Origin: Rathayibacter sp. VKM Ac-2856
Lineage (GTDB): Bacteria > Actinomycetota > Actinomycetes > Actinomycetales > Microbacteriaceae
Assembly (NCBI RefSeq): GCF_013205055.1
Contig: NZ_JABMLF010000002.1
Location: 375,190-439,189 of the forward strand
DNA length: 64,000 nt
Direction: 5' to 3'
The notes under the pieces are model-generated. The model ran no database searches, was not told the origin of the DNA, and was given only the letters and a program-made list of their open reading frames with translations. The translations under genes and the position numbers were made by a program. Below, one piece after another: positions 51,991 through 60,131 of the stretch. The first letter of the stretch is position 1; the number at the start of each line of letters is the position of its first letter.

Positions 51991-53517
51991 CTACGCGGTG
52001 GGGCGGCCGACCATGCCGGTCGGGGTGCCCCAGATCGAGTGCACGCGCACCGGCGAGTTGGGGTTCGGCGCCTCGATCATCTGGCCGTCGCCGAGGTAGA
52101 TCGCCACGTGGTAGTAGTCGCCGGGCGAGTCCGACCAGAAGAGCAGGTCACCGCGCTGGCGCTGGCTGTAGGGGACGAGCTTGCCCTCGTTCGCCATGGT
52201 GTTGTACTGGTTCGTCGCCGAGTGGGTGCCGATGTACTCGCCCGCGCTGGCGTACGACTGCTTCGTCAGACCGGAGCAGTCCCAGACGTCCGGACCCATG
52301 CCGCCGAGGACGTAGCGCTCGCCGAGCTGCGCCATCGCGTAGGAGATCGCGGTCTCGACCTGGTTCTGCTGCGGCGCGGGGTTCTGCACCGGCGCGGGCG
52401 CGGGCTGCGGAGCGGCGGGCTGCGGGAGGACGACGACGGGCTGCGGCGCGGGCTGCGGGGCGGCCGGCGCGGGCTGGGGAGCGGCCGGCGCGGGCTGCGG
52501 GGCGGCCGGCTGGGGTGCGGGCTGCGGGGCGGCGGGCTGCGGGGCGGCCGGCTGCTGCGCAGCGGGCGCCGACGGCTGGGCCGCGGGCTGCGAGCCGCCG
52601 GAGGGCTGGGAGCCGGACGACGGCTGCGAGGCGGCGGGAGCGCTCGCGGCGGGCTGCGCGGCCTTCGCGTCGGCCTCGGCCTTCGCCGCGGCGGCAGCGG
52701 CGGCCGCAGCAGCACGTCGCTCCTGCTCGCCGGCGAGGAACGCCGTCTCGATCTCGACGGTGGAGTCCTTCAGCAGGGCGAGCTGCGCGATGAGCTCCTC
52801 CGACTTCGCCTCCTGCGCGGCGAGAGCGCTCCGGGCGGAGGCGGCCGCGGCGTCCGCGCTGGTGCGGGCCTCGTCGGCGGCCTCCGAGAGCTTCCGGTGC
52901 TCCGCGACGGCCACGTCGGCCTGCTCGGCGAGCGACTCCGCGGTCTGCTTGTCGGCGAGCGCCTCGGCGTAGACGCGCTGCGACTGCTCGGAGAGCTGCG
53001 ACATGGCGCCGAGCTGGTAGAGCAGGTCGCCCGCGTCCTGGCCCTTGGCGACGAGGCTCATCGAGAGGTCGCCGCCGGCGGAGCGGGAGAGGTGCGCGGC
53101 GAGGAGTCCGGCGCGCATCTGCGAGGTGTGCGCGGTCGACGCGGCCTCGTTCGCGCGGTCGTCGAGCTCGGTCACGGCGGCGGCAGCGGCGTCGAGCGCC
53201 TCCTGGGCCTGGCGCCAGACCTCCGCCTTCTTCATCGCGACGATCGACGCGTCATCGACCGAGGTCTGCAGACCGCCGATGAGGGCCGTGATCGAGTCGA
53301 TCTCCGCCTGCTTGGTCGCCTCGTCCGTCTTCGCGTTCTGGACGTCGTCCCACGAGGGGTAGGACGGGTCGTCCGCCTGGGCCGGCACGATCCCGAGGGA
53401 GGCGGTGACGGCGGTCACCGCGAAGGCGGCCGAGACCGCCAGCGGGAGCCGACCCTTCCACGCGCGCTCGCGCGGCGCCGGGGTGAAGCTGCGGGCGGTC
53501 TTCTGCGCGTCAACCAA
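51991..53517 (-). CDS. Secreted NlpC/P60 peptidoglycan hydrolase with coiled coil and Pro/Ala linker
   Basis: This 508-residue protein has a signal/anchor near residues 20-45 (ending PAQADDPSYPSW), a long coiled coil (residues about 55-290) and a Pro/Ala/Gln-rich linker of about 110 residues. The C-terminal NlpC/P60 domain has catalytic C414 in WDCSGLTKQSY and H470 in YYHVAIYLG. It resembles RipA-type D,L-endopeptidases that split daughter cells. The TTG at 53517 is favoured because GAGGAG lies six bases upstream; ATG 53553 lacks a ribosome-binding site. Its start overlaps the M23 gene end by eight bases. The repetitive linker DNA is prone to length change. Confidence 0.88.
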   Translation of the reverse strand: MVDAQKTARSFTPAPRERAWKGRLPLAVSAAFAVTAVTASLGIVPAQADDPSYPSWDDVQNAKTDEATKQAEIDSITALIGGLQTSVDDASIVAMKKAEVWRQAQEALDAAAAAVTELDDRANEAASTAHTSQMRAGLLAAHLSRSAGGDLSMSLVAKGQDAGDLLYQLGAMSQLSEQSQRVYAEALADKQTAESLAEQADVAVAEHRKLSEAADEARTSADAAAASARSALAAQEAKSEELIAQLALLKDSTVEIETAFLAGEQERRAAAAAAAAAAKAEADAKAAQPAASAPAASQPSSGSQPSGGSQPAAQPSAPAAQQPAAPQPAAPQPAPQPAAPQPAPAAPQPAPAAPQPAPQPVVVLPQPAAPQPAPAPVQNPAPQQNQVETAISYAMAQLGERYVLGGMGPDVWDCSGLTKQSYASAGEYIGTHSATNQYNTMANEGKLVPYSQRQRGDLLFWSDSPGDYYHVAIYLGDGQMIEAPNPNSPVRVHSIWGTPTGMVGRPTA

Positions 53518-54931
53518 GTGTGACTCCTCGTGCGGCCATGAACGGTTGGGCATCGACGGCGGAGCCGTTGACGCGGGTCTCGTAGTGCAGGTGGCAGCCG
53601 GTGGAGGCGCCGGTGGTGCCGACGGCCGCGATCTGCTGGCCCGCCTCGACCCGCTGGCCCACCTTGACGTAGATGCCGCCGGGCATGATGTGCGCGTAGC
53701 CGGTGCTGATGCCCGAGCCGTGGTCGATCTCGATCCAGTTGCCGTAGGTGCCGAACCAGCCGGCGTAGGTCACCGTCCCGCTGTGCGCGGCGAGGATCGG
53801 GATCCCGCAGCCGCCCGCGATGTCGGTTCCGCGGTGGTAGGAGCTGGTCGAGCCGCCGCCGGTGGAGAGGCTGCCGCGGGGGCCGAAGGTGCCGGTGATC
53901 CGACCCGCCGCCGGGCGCACCCAGCCGGAGTCGCTGACCGCGGTGGAACCGCCGCCGGGCGCCGGTGCCGGGGCAGCAGGAGCGCTGTAGCCGCCACCGC
54001 TCGAGCCGCGTGAGGGAGCCGCGGCCGCGGCAGCCGCGGCAGCCTGGCGCGCAGCGGCGGCCTGCTGGCGGGCGAGCTCGGCCTGCGCCTGGCGGGCGGC
54101 CTCCTCCTCCGCGAGCTTGCGGAGGCGCTCCGCCTCGCGTGCGGCGACGCCGGCCTCGTAGTCGGCGACGGTGGCGGACTCGGTGTCGCGGAGCGCGGCG
54201 AGCTGCTGCTCCAGGACGATGCTCTGGTTCTGCTGCTCGGTGAGAGCGGCCTCGGACGCGGCCTGCGCGGCCGTGGCCTCGGCGAGCTTGCTCTCGGCAG
54301 CGAGACGGAGCTTCTCCCGCTCCGCCGCCGCGATCCTCGCCTGGTCGCCGAGGGACTCGGCGGTGTTCTTCGTGGTGCTGGCCTGCTCGTAGATCGCGTT
54401 GGACCGCTCGACGAGCTTGGTCATGTTGCCGATCCGGCCGAGGAGGTCGTCCGCCTTGCCGCCCTCGCCGTCGAGGAAGATGTTGACCGAGAGGTCGGTG
54501 CCGGTGGTGCGGTAGAGCTGAGCGGCCAGGAGGCCCGCCTGCTGCGTCGCGGCGTCGGCCTGGTCGGCGCTCTCGGTGGCCTTCGCCTCGAGGGTGCTCG
54601 CCGTGTCGGACGCGTCGTCGAAGTCCTGCTGCGCCGCGAAGTACTCGTCGCCGCGCTGCTGGGCGAGCTCCTGCGCCGCCGCGACCTCGCTCTGCAGATC
54701 GTCGATCAGGCCGAGGATGTTCTCGACCTGCGCGGCCGCGGCCTGCGTGTTCCCCTTCGCGGCCTCGACGTCGGCCCAGCTGGGGTACTCGACCGCCTGG
54801 GCGGGAGTGGCGACCAGCAGACCCGCGACCAGGGCCACCGCGGCCGAGACGAGAGCCGTGCCGCGGAGTCGCCCGATCCGCAGCGCGCCGGAGTGGCGTG
54901 CAGGGCGATCGGGGCGCGGGGAGTGGATCAT
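53510..54931 (-). CDS. Secreted M23 peptidoglycan hydrolase with coiled coil
   Basis: This 473-residue protein has a signal peptide (residues about 22-47, ending ATPAQAVEYPSW), a coiled coil (about 50-290) and a Gly/Ser/Pro linker. The C-terminal M23 LytM domain has zinc ligands H366 and D370 (HRGTDIAGG) and the HLH motif at 447-449 (CHLHYE). All ligands are present, so it should be an active glycyl or D,D-endopeptidase rather than an EnvC-type activator. ATG at 54931 has GAGG upstream. The N-terminal half is paralogous to that of the next gene, with which it overlaps. Confidence 0.88.
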   Translation of the reverse strand: MIHSPRPDRPARHSGALRIGRLRGTALVSAAVALVAGLLVATPAQAVEYPSWADVEAAKGNTQAAAAQVENILGLIDDLQSEVAAAQELAQQRGDEYFAAQQDFDDASDTASTLEAKATESADQADAATQQAGLLAAQLYRTTGTDLSVNIFLDGEGGKADDLLGRIGNMTKLVERSNAIYEQASTTKNTAESLGDQARIAAAEREKLRLAAESKLAEATAAQAASEAALTEQQNQSIVLEQQLAALRDTESATVADYEAGVAAREAERLRKLAEEEAARQAQAELARQQAAAARQAAAAAAAAAPSRGSSGGGYSAPAAPAPAPGGGSTAVSDSGWVRPAAGRITGTFGPRGSLSTGGGSTSSYHRGTDIAGGCGIPILAAHSGTVTYAGWFGTYGNWIEIDHGSGISTGYAHIMPGGIYVKVGQRVEAGQQIAAVGTTGASTGCHLHYETRVNGSAVDAQPFMAARGVTLG

Positions 54932-55041
54932 GGGACCTCGGTGCTGGGGGCGGAGTACTCCCCCGGCGGCGGTGCGGCTCCGTCGCGAGGAAGTGATGAT
55001 TCCGACCCACACTAGTCAAGCCCCTCGCGTACGCCTAGAGA

Positions 55042-55073
55042 CCGGCGCCGCCCGTCAGGGGCACAGGCGCCGG
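55042..55073. other. Hairpin upstream of the M23 gene
   Basis: Perfect 8-bp stem CCGGCGCC / GGCGCCGG with an inner GCCC/GGGC stem, about 110 bp upstream of the M23 start. In the minus-strand leader it could be a structured 5' element. The rest of 54932-55132 shows no gene. Confidence 0.4.
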
Positions 55074-55132
55074 AACAGGGTTGGCCTGCCGCACCCGCGG
55101 ACCGCGTGTCGGACGCCGTTGCGCGGTCGATT

Positions 55133-55161
55133 TTGCATATCCGGTCGGCTGTCCCTATGCT
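55133..55161 (+). promoter_or_regulatory. Promoter of tRNA-Glu
   Basis: TTGCAT (55133-55138) and TATGCT (55156-55161) are separated by exactly 17 bp; start expected near 55168, about 46 nt before the mature tRNA. The same -10 word TATGCT recurs at 55375-55380 before tRNA-Asp. Confidence 0.6.
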
Positions 55162-55213
55162 TGCGTGTCGGTAGTCATGGTGGGTCGGCCGCAGGTCGCC
55201 CCGGCGAGCTTCC

Positions 55214-55286
55214 GGCCCCATCGTTTAGTGGCCTAGGACACCGCCCTTTCACGGCGGCAGCACGGGTTCGAATCCCGTTGGGGTCA
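55214..55286 (+). tRNA. tRNA-Glu (TTC anticodon)
   Basis: This 73-nt gene has acceptor GGCCCCA/TGGGGTC (one G-U pair), anticodon arm CCGCCCTTTCACGGCGG with anticodon TTC, T-arm GGGTTCGAATCCC, discriminator A and no encoded CCA. Confidence 0.96.
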
Positions 55287-55395
55287 CGGATGAGGGTTAC
55301 CACCGCACGAAAGAGCACCACCACGGATCGGCCGGAGACGGACGGGACGTGACAATCGAACAGCCTCGAAGGCAGTATGCTTGTCTTCGCAACGA

Positions 55396-55469
55396 GGCCC
55401 TGTAGCGCAGCTGGTTAGCGTGCCGCCCTGTCACGGCGGAGGTCGCGGGTTCAAGTCCCGTCAGGGTCG
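55396..55469 (+). tRNA. tRNA-Asp (GTC anticodon)
   Basis: This 74-nt gene has acceptor GGCCCTG/CAGGGTC, anticodon arm CCGCCCTGTCACGGCGG with anticodon GTC, T-arm GGGTTCAAGTCCC and discriminator G, the AspRS identity base. A TATGCT -10 lies 16 bp upstream. Confidence 0.96.
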
Positions 55470-55474
55470 CAGAG

Positions 55475-55502
55475 AGGCCCTTCCGAGAGGAAGGGCCTTT
55501 TC
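55475..55502 (+). terminator. Terminator of tRNA-Asp
   Basis: Perfect 10-bp stem AGGCCCTTCC / GGAAGGGCCT (55475-55498) followed by TTTTCC. Confidence 0.85.
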
Positions 55503-55563
55503 CAGGAGACGACGAGTTCGTCTCCTCGCGGCATCGGTATCCTCGGACACCAACGTCGGACAC

Positions 55564-55636
55564 GGCTCTGTAGCTCAGTTGGTAGAGCGCACGACTGAAA
55601 ATCGTGAGGTCACGGGATCGACGCCCGTCGGAGCCA
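55564..55636 (+). tRNA. tRNA-Phe (GAA anticodon)
   Basis: This 73-nt gene has acceptor GGCTCTG/CGGAGCC, anticodon arm ACGACTGAAAATCGT with anticodon GAA and discriminator A. The T-loop reads ATCGACG, so position 54 is A rather than the usual T; the rest of the fold is normal. Confidence 0.95.
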
Positions 55637-55638
55637 CG

Positions 55639-55674
55639 GAAACCCTCGCCTAGCTTCTACATGGCGGGGGTTTC
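55639..55674 (+). terminator. Terminator of tRNA-Phe
   Basis: GAAACCC-T-CGCC / GGCG-G-GGGTTTC stem with a 12-nt loop, immediately after tRNA-Phe and followed by TTCC. The next 146 bp to the CPBP gene contain nothing that I can call. Confidence 0.65.
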
Positions 55675-55820
55675 TTCCGTTAAACGGGGTCGTGCTTCCC
55701 GCAGGGCGTGTGGAGCGGTGCACAACCGTTCCTTCGACGGAAGCTTTGATCATCTGCTTCTTGAGGTCGGCCGAGCGCATGGGCGTCTCGCACAGGTGGG
55801 CTGCGTAGCCTGGACCGGCC

Positions 55821-56738
55821 ATGAATCCCGCCGCCTTCCCGCCGCCCGATCCGTCGACCGTCGCTCCTGAGGAGCCTCCTCTCGCCGGTGCGCCGATGGC
55901 GCCGCAGGGCGGGAGCGCCCCCTTCGCGTGGCCGGCTCCGCCCGAGCCGCAGCCGTCGGTCGCGGCGCCGTACTCCTCTCTTCTCTATCTGCCGGATCCG
56001 CGGGTGCGGTGGGGGCTGCCGACCGCGGCCCTGACGATCGCGGGGATCGTGCTGCCGCTGGCGCTGCTGATCCTGCTGTTCGGCTTCGGGGTGCTGCCCT
56101 ACTCCCCCGGGCTCGTCTTCGCCGGGTCCTTCGCCAGCTACCTGGTCGCGCTCGTGATCCCGTTCGCCGCCTCGCGGCTGCGCGGACTCGGGTCGCTGGC
56201 CGCCGACTACGGACTGCGGTTCCGCTGGATCGACGTGCCGATCGGCATCGCGCTCGGGATCGGCGTGCGGATCGCGATCGTCGCCGTGCTGATCGTGTTC
56301 GCGCCGCTGCTGCAGGGGGCGGAGAGCAATCTCGAGCTGGATCCGGATCCGCTGTGGTTCGTCCTGAGCTCGGTGATGATCCCGGTGCTGGTCGCGCCGT
56401 TCGTGGAGGAGATCCTCTGCCGCGGCGTGGTGATGCGGGCGGTGCGCAACCGGATGCTGCGGACGAAGGGCGAGGCCGCGCCGCCGGCGCGCGGGCGCCG
56501 GATGTGGGCGGCGGTGTTCAGCGTGATCGCGTCGACCCTGGTCTTCGCGCTGCTGCACGGGCACCAGATGGTGAACCCGGCGACGGTGGTCACGCTGGGG
56601 ACGACGACCGTCATCGCCGGGCTCGCGCACGGCTGGATCTCCACGGTCACCGGGCGGCTCGGCGCGGCGATCGTGTCGCACGCGACGCTGAACGGGTCGG
56701 CGGTGCTGCTGCTGGTGCTGGTGACGGCGCTGGGGTAG
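55821..56738 (+). CDS. CPBP family intramembrane glutamic endopeptidase
   Basis: This 305-residue protein has a Pro-rich cytoplasmic N-terminus of about 60 residues and about eight TM helices. The CPBP/Abi motifs are FVEEILCRGVV (residues about 193-203, catalytic Glu-Glu and Arg), FALLHGHQ and GLAHGWISTVTGRLGAAIVSHATLN. The family includes CAAX-processing and bacteriocin-immunity proteases acting within the membrane. ATG at 55821 starts MNPAAFPPPD; the ribosome-binding site is weak. Its 3' end meets a REP-like cluster. Substrate unknown. Confidence 0.88.
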   Translation: MNPAAFPPPDPSTVAPEEPPLAGAPMAPQGGSAPFAWPAPPEPQPSVAAPYSSLLYLPDPRVRWGLPTAALTIAGIVLPLALLILLFGFGVLPYSPGLVFAGSFASYLVALVIPFAASRLRGLGSLAADYGLRFRWIDVPIGIALGIGVRIAIVAVLIVFAPLLQGAESNLELDPDPLWFVLSSVMIPVLVAPFVEEILCRGVVMRAVRNRMLRTKGEAAPPARGRRMWAAVFSVIASTLVFALLHGHQMVNPATVVTLGTTTVIAGLAHGWISTVTGRLGAAIVSHATLNGSAVLLLVLVTALG

Positions 56739-56743
56739 GGGGA

Positions 56744-56917
56744 TCTCGATACGCCCTCTGCGAGGGCTGCTCGATCAGCATGCGGTCCTTGCCGGTCGAG
56801 TAGGCGCGGAGCGGCGTATCGAGACCGACGTCTGCAGGGAGGTGGATCTCGATACGCCCTCTGCGAGGGCTGCTCGATCAGCATGGTCGGGGCGGGGCGG
56901 GCTGCTCGATCAGCATG
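56744..56917. repeat. REP-like cluster (forward, reverse, forward, half)
   Basis: Full forward copies at 56744-56782 and 56847-56885 have stem GCCCTC-TGC-GAGGGC. A reverse copy is at 56791-56825, and a half-copy ending CTGCTCGATCAGCATG at 56896-56917. The cluster sits between the convergent CPBP protease and alarmone synthetase genes. Confidence 0.88.
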
Positions 56918-56928
56918 TCCGCGGCGGG

Positions 56929-57666
56929 TCAGACGTCGAGGACGCGGAGGACCGGGTCGAGGGGGAGCTCGCCGCGGACCTGGCGGTGCAGGCGCTCCAT
57001 GTCGGCGTCGAGGGCGGCGGCGGTGCGCGCGGCGTCGGAGAGGCCGTCGAGCAGCTGCTGCGGGACCTGCCGGTCGTACTTGTAGTAGATCTTGTGCTCG
57101 AGGCTCGCCCAGAAGTCCATCGCGATGGTGCGGAACTGGACCTCGACGCAGACGTTCACCGAGCCGCCGGAGAGGAAGACCGGCACCTCGACGATGGCGT
57201 GCAGGCTCTTGTAGCCGTTCTCCTTCGGGGTGGCGATGTAGTCCTTCACCTCGAGGACGCGGACGTCGGCCTGCGAGGTGAGCATGTCGAAGACGCGGTA
57301 GACGTCCGAGACGAAGCTGCAGGTGATCCGGACGCCCGCGATGTCGGTGATCGCGCCGGCGATGCCCTCGAACGAGGTGTCGCAGCCCTTGCGCTCGATC
57401 TTCTCGATCAGGCTGTCGGCCGACTTCAGCCGGCTCGAGACGTGCTCGATCGGGTTGTACTCCCGCATCTCGCGGAACTCCTCCTGCAGGATCGTCACCT
57501 TCGTGACGATCTCGTCCATGCCGAACTTGTACTGCAGCATGAATCGCGCGAAGTCGTCGCGGAGAGCGCGGATCTCGGCGACGGTGCCGGCGTCGAGCGC
57601 CTGGGCGACCTCGTCCGTCAGCGGGGGGACGGCGGGCGCCGTGCGGTCGGGAGTTCGGGGTTCCAC
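56929..57666 (-). CDS. Small alarmone synthetase (RelA/SpoT synthetase domain only)
   Basis: This 245-residue protein holds a single (p)ppGpp synthetase domain: EHVSSRLKSADSLIEKIERKG, DIAGVRITCSFVSDVYRVFDML, the KDYIATPKENGYKSLHAIVEVPV G-loop region, and VEVQFRTIAMDFWASLEHKIYYK. There is no HD hydrolase, TGS or ACT domain, so it is a RelQ/RelP-like synthetase making (p)ppGpp or pGpp from ATP and GDP/GTP. GTG at 57666. It is a single gene, convergent with the CPBP gene; regulation must be transcriptional or allosteric. Confidence 0.9.
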   Translation of the reverse strand: MEPRTPDRTAPAVPPLTDEVAQALDAGTVAEIRALRDDFARFMLQYKFGMDEIVTKVTILQEEFREMREYNPIEHVSSRLKSADSLIEKIERKGCDTSFEGIAGAITDIAGVRITCSFVSDVYRVFDMLTSQADVRVLEVKDYIATPKENGYKSLHAIVEVPVFLSGGSVNVCVEVQFRTIAMDFWASLEHKIYYKYDRQVPQQLLDGLSDAARTAAALDADMERLHRQVRGELPLDPVLRVLDV

Positions 57667-57804
57667 GGGGAGCCACCCTACGCGCGGGCACCTCGGGCCC
57701 GGTTGTGAGACGCCATCGCGGTTCCGAGGAGTCCGGCCAGGGCTCCGCCCGCCTCCGCCCCGCGGGGGACGCCCGGCGCCGCGCCCGCTGGCTAGCGTCG
57801 GAGA

Positions 57805-57987
57805 ATGACCTCCGCCATCACCGCCTTCGGCGTCCTCTACATCGTCGTCGCCATCGCGGTCGTCGTGATCGTGCTCGTGCTCGCCGTGCTGCTCTGCCGG
57901 CTCGCGATCGCCGCGCGGGAGAACCAGCTGGCGACCGTGCGCCTGCGCGAGCTGCAGATCGAGCGGCTGCTCCTCGACGACGAGTGA
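57805..57987 (+). CDS. Small single-pass membrane protein
   Basis: This 60-residue protein starts MTSAITAFGVLYIV, has one long hydrophobic helix (residues about 8-35) and a charged helical tail ending LLLDDE. The ATG has GGAG only one base upstream, so translation may be leaderless or weak. It lies between the divergent alarmone synthetase and the convergent DHA2 MFS gene. No family recognised; coding probability rests on composition and length. Confidence 0.5.
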   Translation: MTSAITAFGVLYIVVAIAVVVIVLVLAVLLCRLAIAARENQLATVRLRELQIERLLLDDE

Positions 57988-58006
57988 CCGCGACCGGCCG
58001 CCCGGA

Positions 58007-59437
58007 TCAGGGCAGCGCCGGGCGCACCTCCGGGCGGGAGACCTTCGGGATCAGCAGCCCCAGGACGACCGCGACCACGGCGCCGATCGCGCCGATCACG
58101 AACGTCGTCCGGAACGCCTCGGAGCTCGGCAGGTCGACGGCGCCGACCGAGACGGTCAGCTGCGCCAGCACCGCCGCGGTGACCGCGGAGGACAGCGTCG
58201 TGCCGAGGGTGCGCATCAGCGAGTTGAGGCCGTTCGCCGCCGCGGTCTCCGACGCCGGCACCGCGTGCATGATCAGGGTCGGCATGGCGGCGTAGGCGAG
58301 GCCGAGGCCGACGCCGATCAGCGCGTTGATCACGAGGATCTGCCAGACCTCGGCGCCGAACGGGAGGATCAGCAGGTAGGACACGGCGATCAGCGCCGCC
58401 CCCGAGACCAGCACCAGGCGCGGACCGGACTGCGCCGAGAGCCGGGCGGCCAGCGGCGAGGTCGCCATCATCGCGAGCCCGGACGGCGCGAGGACGAGGC
58501 TCGCCACGATCAGGCTGAGGCCGAAGCCCACGCCCGAGGCGGCGGGGAGCTCGAGGCGCTGCGGCAGGGTGATCTGCGCGCCGAAGAAGGCGAAGCCGAC
58601 GGCCACCGAGGCGAGGTTCGTGAAGAGCACGGCCGGGCGGGCGGCGACCCGGAGATCGACCAGCGGGCTCTCCTGCCGCAGCTCGTACCAGCCCCAGATC
58701 AGCAGGACCGCGACGCCGCCGAGCCCGGAGCCGAGGATGGCGGGGCTCGTCCAGCCCGCGTCGTTGCCGCGGGAGACGGCGATCAGGATGCCGCTGAGGC
58801 CGATCGCGAGGCCGATGGTGCCGACGACGTCGAAGCGCCCGGGCGAGCGCAGAGTCGAGACGGGGATGACGAGGAGCACGAGGACGATGTCGAGGACGCC
58901 GAGTCCGGCGGACATCCAGAACAGCACGTGCCAGTCGAGGTTCTCGGCGACCAGGGCGCTGAGCGGCAGGCCGAGCGCGCCGCCGATGCCGAGCGTGGCG
59001 CTGACGAGGGCGATCGCGCCGGGCAGGCGGTCGCGGTGCAGGGTGTCGCGGAGGATCGAGATGCCGAGCGGGATGACGCCCATCACGGCGCCCTGGAGGG
59101 CCCGGCCGACGACGAGGGTCCAGACGTCGACCGCGAAGGCGCAGACGATCGAGCCGATCACGAGGACGACGAGCGCGGCGAGGGCCATCCGGCGCTTGCC
59201 GTAGAGGTCGCCCAGGCGACCGGAGACCGGGGTGAGGATGCAGGCGCTGAGCAGCGTCGCGGTGATCACCCACGCGGTCTCGCTGCGGTCCGCGCCGAGC
59301 AGCGCGGGCAGCTCCGACTGGATCGGGACGACGAGCGTCTGCATGAACGAGGCGCTCATCCCCGCGAAGGCGAGGACGGCGGTGATCAGGCGCGGGTCGG
59401 GCGAGCGGGTGAGCGAGCGTCTGTCGGAGTCGGGCAC
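58007..59437 (-). CDS. MFS transporter, DHA2 (14-TM drug:H+ antiporter) family
   Basis: This 476-residue protein has about fourteen TM helices. It has the motif A-like GRLGDLYGKRRMAL after TM2, RALQGAVMGVIPLG (motif B region, Arg in TM4) and GGALGLPLSALVAENLDWHVLFW (motif C, antiporter signature). Members export drugs, dyes or metabolites. GTG at 59437. It diverges from the NTF2-like gene across 174 bp; no local regulator is obvious. Substrate unknown. Confidence 0.88.
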   Translation of the reverse strand: MPDSDRRSLTRSPDPRLITAVLAFAGMSASFMQTLVVPIQSELPALLGADRSETAWVITATLLSACILTPVSGRLGDLYGKRRMALAALVVLVIGSIVCAFAVDVWTLVVGRALQGAVMGVIPLGISILRDTLHRDRLPGAIALVSATLGIGGALGLPLSALVAENLDWHVLFWMSAGLGVLDIVLVLLVIPVSTLRSPGRFDVVGTIGLAIGLSGILIAVSRGNDAGWTSPAILGSGLGGVAVLLIWGWYELRQESPLVDLRVAARPAVLFTNLASVAVGFAFFGAQITLPQRLELPAASGVGFGLSLIVASLVLAPSGLAMMATSPLAARLSAQSGPRLVLVSGAALIAVSYLLILPFGAEVWQILVINALIGVGLGLAYAAMPTLIMHAVPASETAAANGLNSLMRTLGTTLSSAVTAAVLAQLTVSVGAVDLPSSEAFRTTFVIGAIGAVVAVVLGLLIPKVSRPEVRPALP

Positions 59438-59611
59438 TGCGGTCCTTCGTGTCGTCGGCGTGCCTCGGCGGGGCGCCTCGGTGAGGCGTCCTGGGCGGCG
59501 GGTCGTATTGCCCAGCTTTGCATCGCCGGGCCCCTGAGCCGAACCGACCGGGACTCGGAATCCTTCCCGATCGCTCTACCGGGCGGCGGCGGGCGGGACG
59601 AGGATGGGCGC

Positions 59612-59971
59612 ATGATCGAGATCGAGAGCTGGATCGCCGGGTACGAGAAGGCCTGGGCGACGGACGACCCCGCCGATGTCGCGGCGCTCTTCACCGAGGA
59701 CGCGGAGTACTTCACGACGCCGTACGCGGAGGCGATCACCCCGCGGGACGCCGTCGTGGAGTGGTGGATCGCGGAGAGCGAGCCGGACGACCCGACGTTC
59801 GCGTGGGGGCTCGTCGCGCTGACGGAGAGCACGGCGGTGGTGGAGGCGCGGACCATCTACCCGTCGGACCGGACCTACCTGAATCTGTGGGTGATCCGCT
59901 TCGCGCCGGACGGGCGGGCCTGCTCGTTCACGGAGTGGTACATGGAGGAGCCGAGCGACTCGGTGAGCTGA
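59612..59971 (+). CDS. NTF2-like/SnoaL-like domain protein
   Basis: This 119-residue single-domain protein is an alpha+beta cone fold: IAGYEKAWATDDPADVAALFTEDAEYFTTPY, then RDAVVEWW and ACSFTEWYMEEP. This is the nuclear-transport-factor-2-like pattern with a hydrophobic pocket, used as small hydrolases, isomerases or binding proteins. GACGAGGA precedes the ATG at 59612. It is transcribed alone and followed by a REP-like cluster. Reaction unknown. Confidence 0.8.
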   Translation: MIEIESWIAGYEKAWATDDPADVAALFTEDAEYFTTPYAEAITPRDAVVEWWIAESEPDDPTFAWGLVALTESTAVVEARTIYPSDRTYLNLWVIRFAPDGRACSFTEWYMEEPSDSVS

Positions 59972-59976
59972 GGGGG

Positions 59977-60117
59977 TCTCGATACGCCCCTCCGGGGCTA
60001 CTCGACCAGCATGCGGTTCATGCTGATCGAGTAGGGCGCGGAGCGGCCGTATCGAGATCCGACGTGTCGGAGACGGTGGGTCTCGATACGCCCCTTCGGG
60101 GCTACTCGACCAGCATG
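59977..60117. repeat. REP-like cluster (forward, reverse, forward)
   Basis: Forward copies 59977-60013 (GCCCC-TCC-GGGGC) and 60081-60117 (GCCCC-TTC-GGGGC), with a reverse copy 60019-60057. It lies between the convergent NTF2-like and zinc peptidase genes. The GACGGTGGGTCTCG flank is shared with other clusters. Confidence 0.88.
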
Positions 60118-60131
60118 CGGGTGCGCGTGGG

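Noticed and set aside
52380-52720. CRISPR-like or minisatellite array in the NlpC/P60 gene
   Set aside because: The repetition is in-frame Pro/Ala/Gln linker coding sequence without uniform spacers.
54932-55130. A c-di-AMP (ydaO) riboswitch upstream of the M23/NlpC genes
   Set aside because: Such riboswitches precede wall-hydrolase genes in actinobacteria, but I could not find the conserved ydaO segments, only a GC hairpin. A covariance-model search would decide.
55297-55563. Open frame on the minus strand containing LTGLEPATSAVTGRHANQLRY
   Set aside because: It is the reverse complement of the tRNA-Asp gene, a classic spurious translation; no ribosome-binding site.
55214-55636. tRNA cluster as an integration site (att duplications)
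   Set aside because: No duplicated tRNA 3' end, integrase or mobility gene within the downstream sequence.
55610-55822. Possible small minus-strand protein (SADLKKQMIKASVEGTVVH) between tRNA-Phe and the CPBP gene
   Set aside because: Lower GC and a protein-like stretch caught attention, but it overlaps tRNA-Phe and its terminator and has no ribosome-binding site. At most it is a gene remnant.
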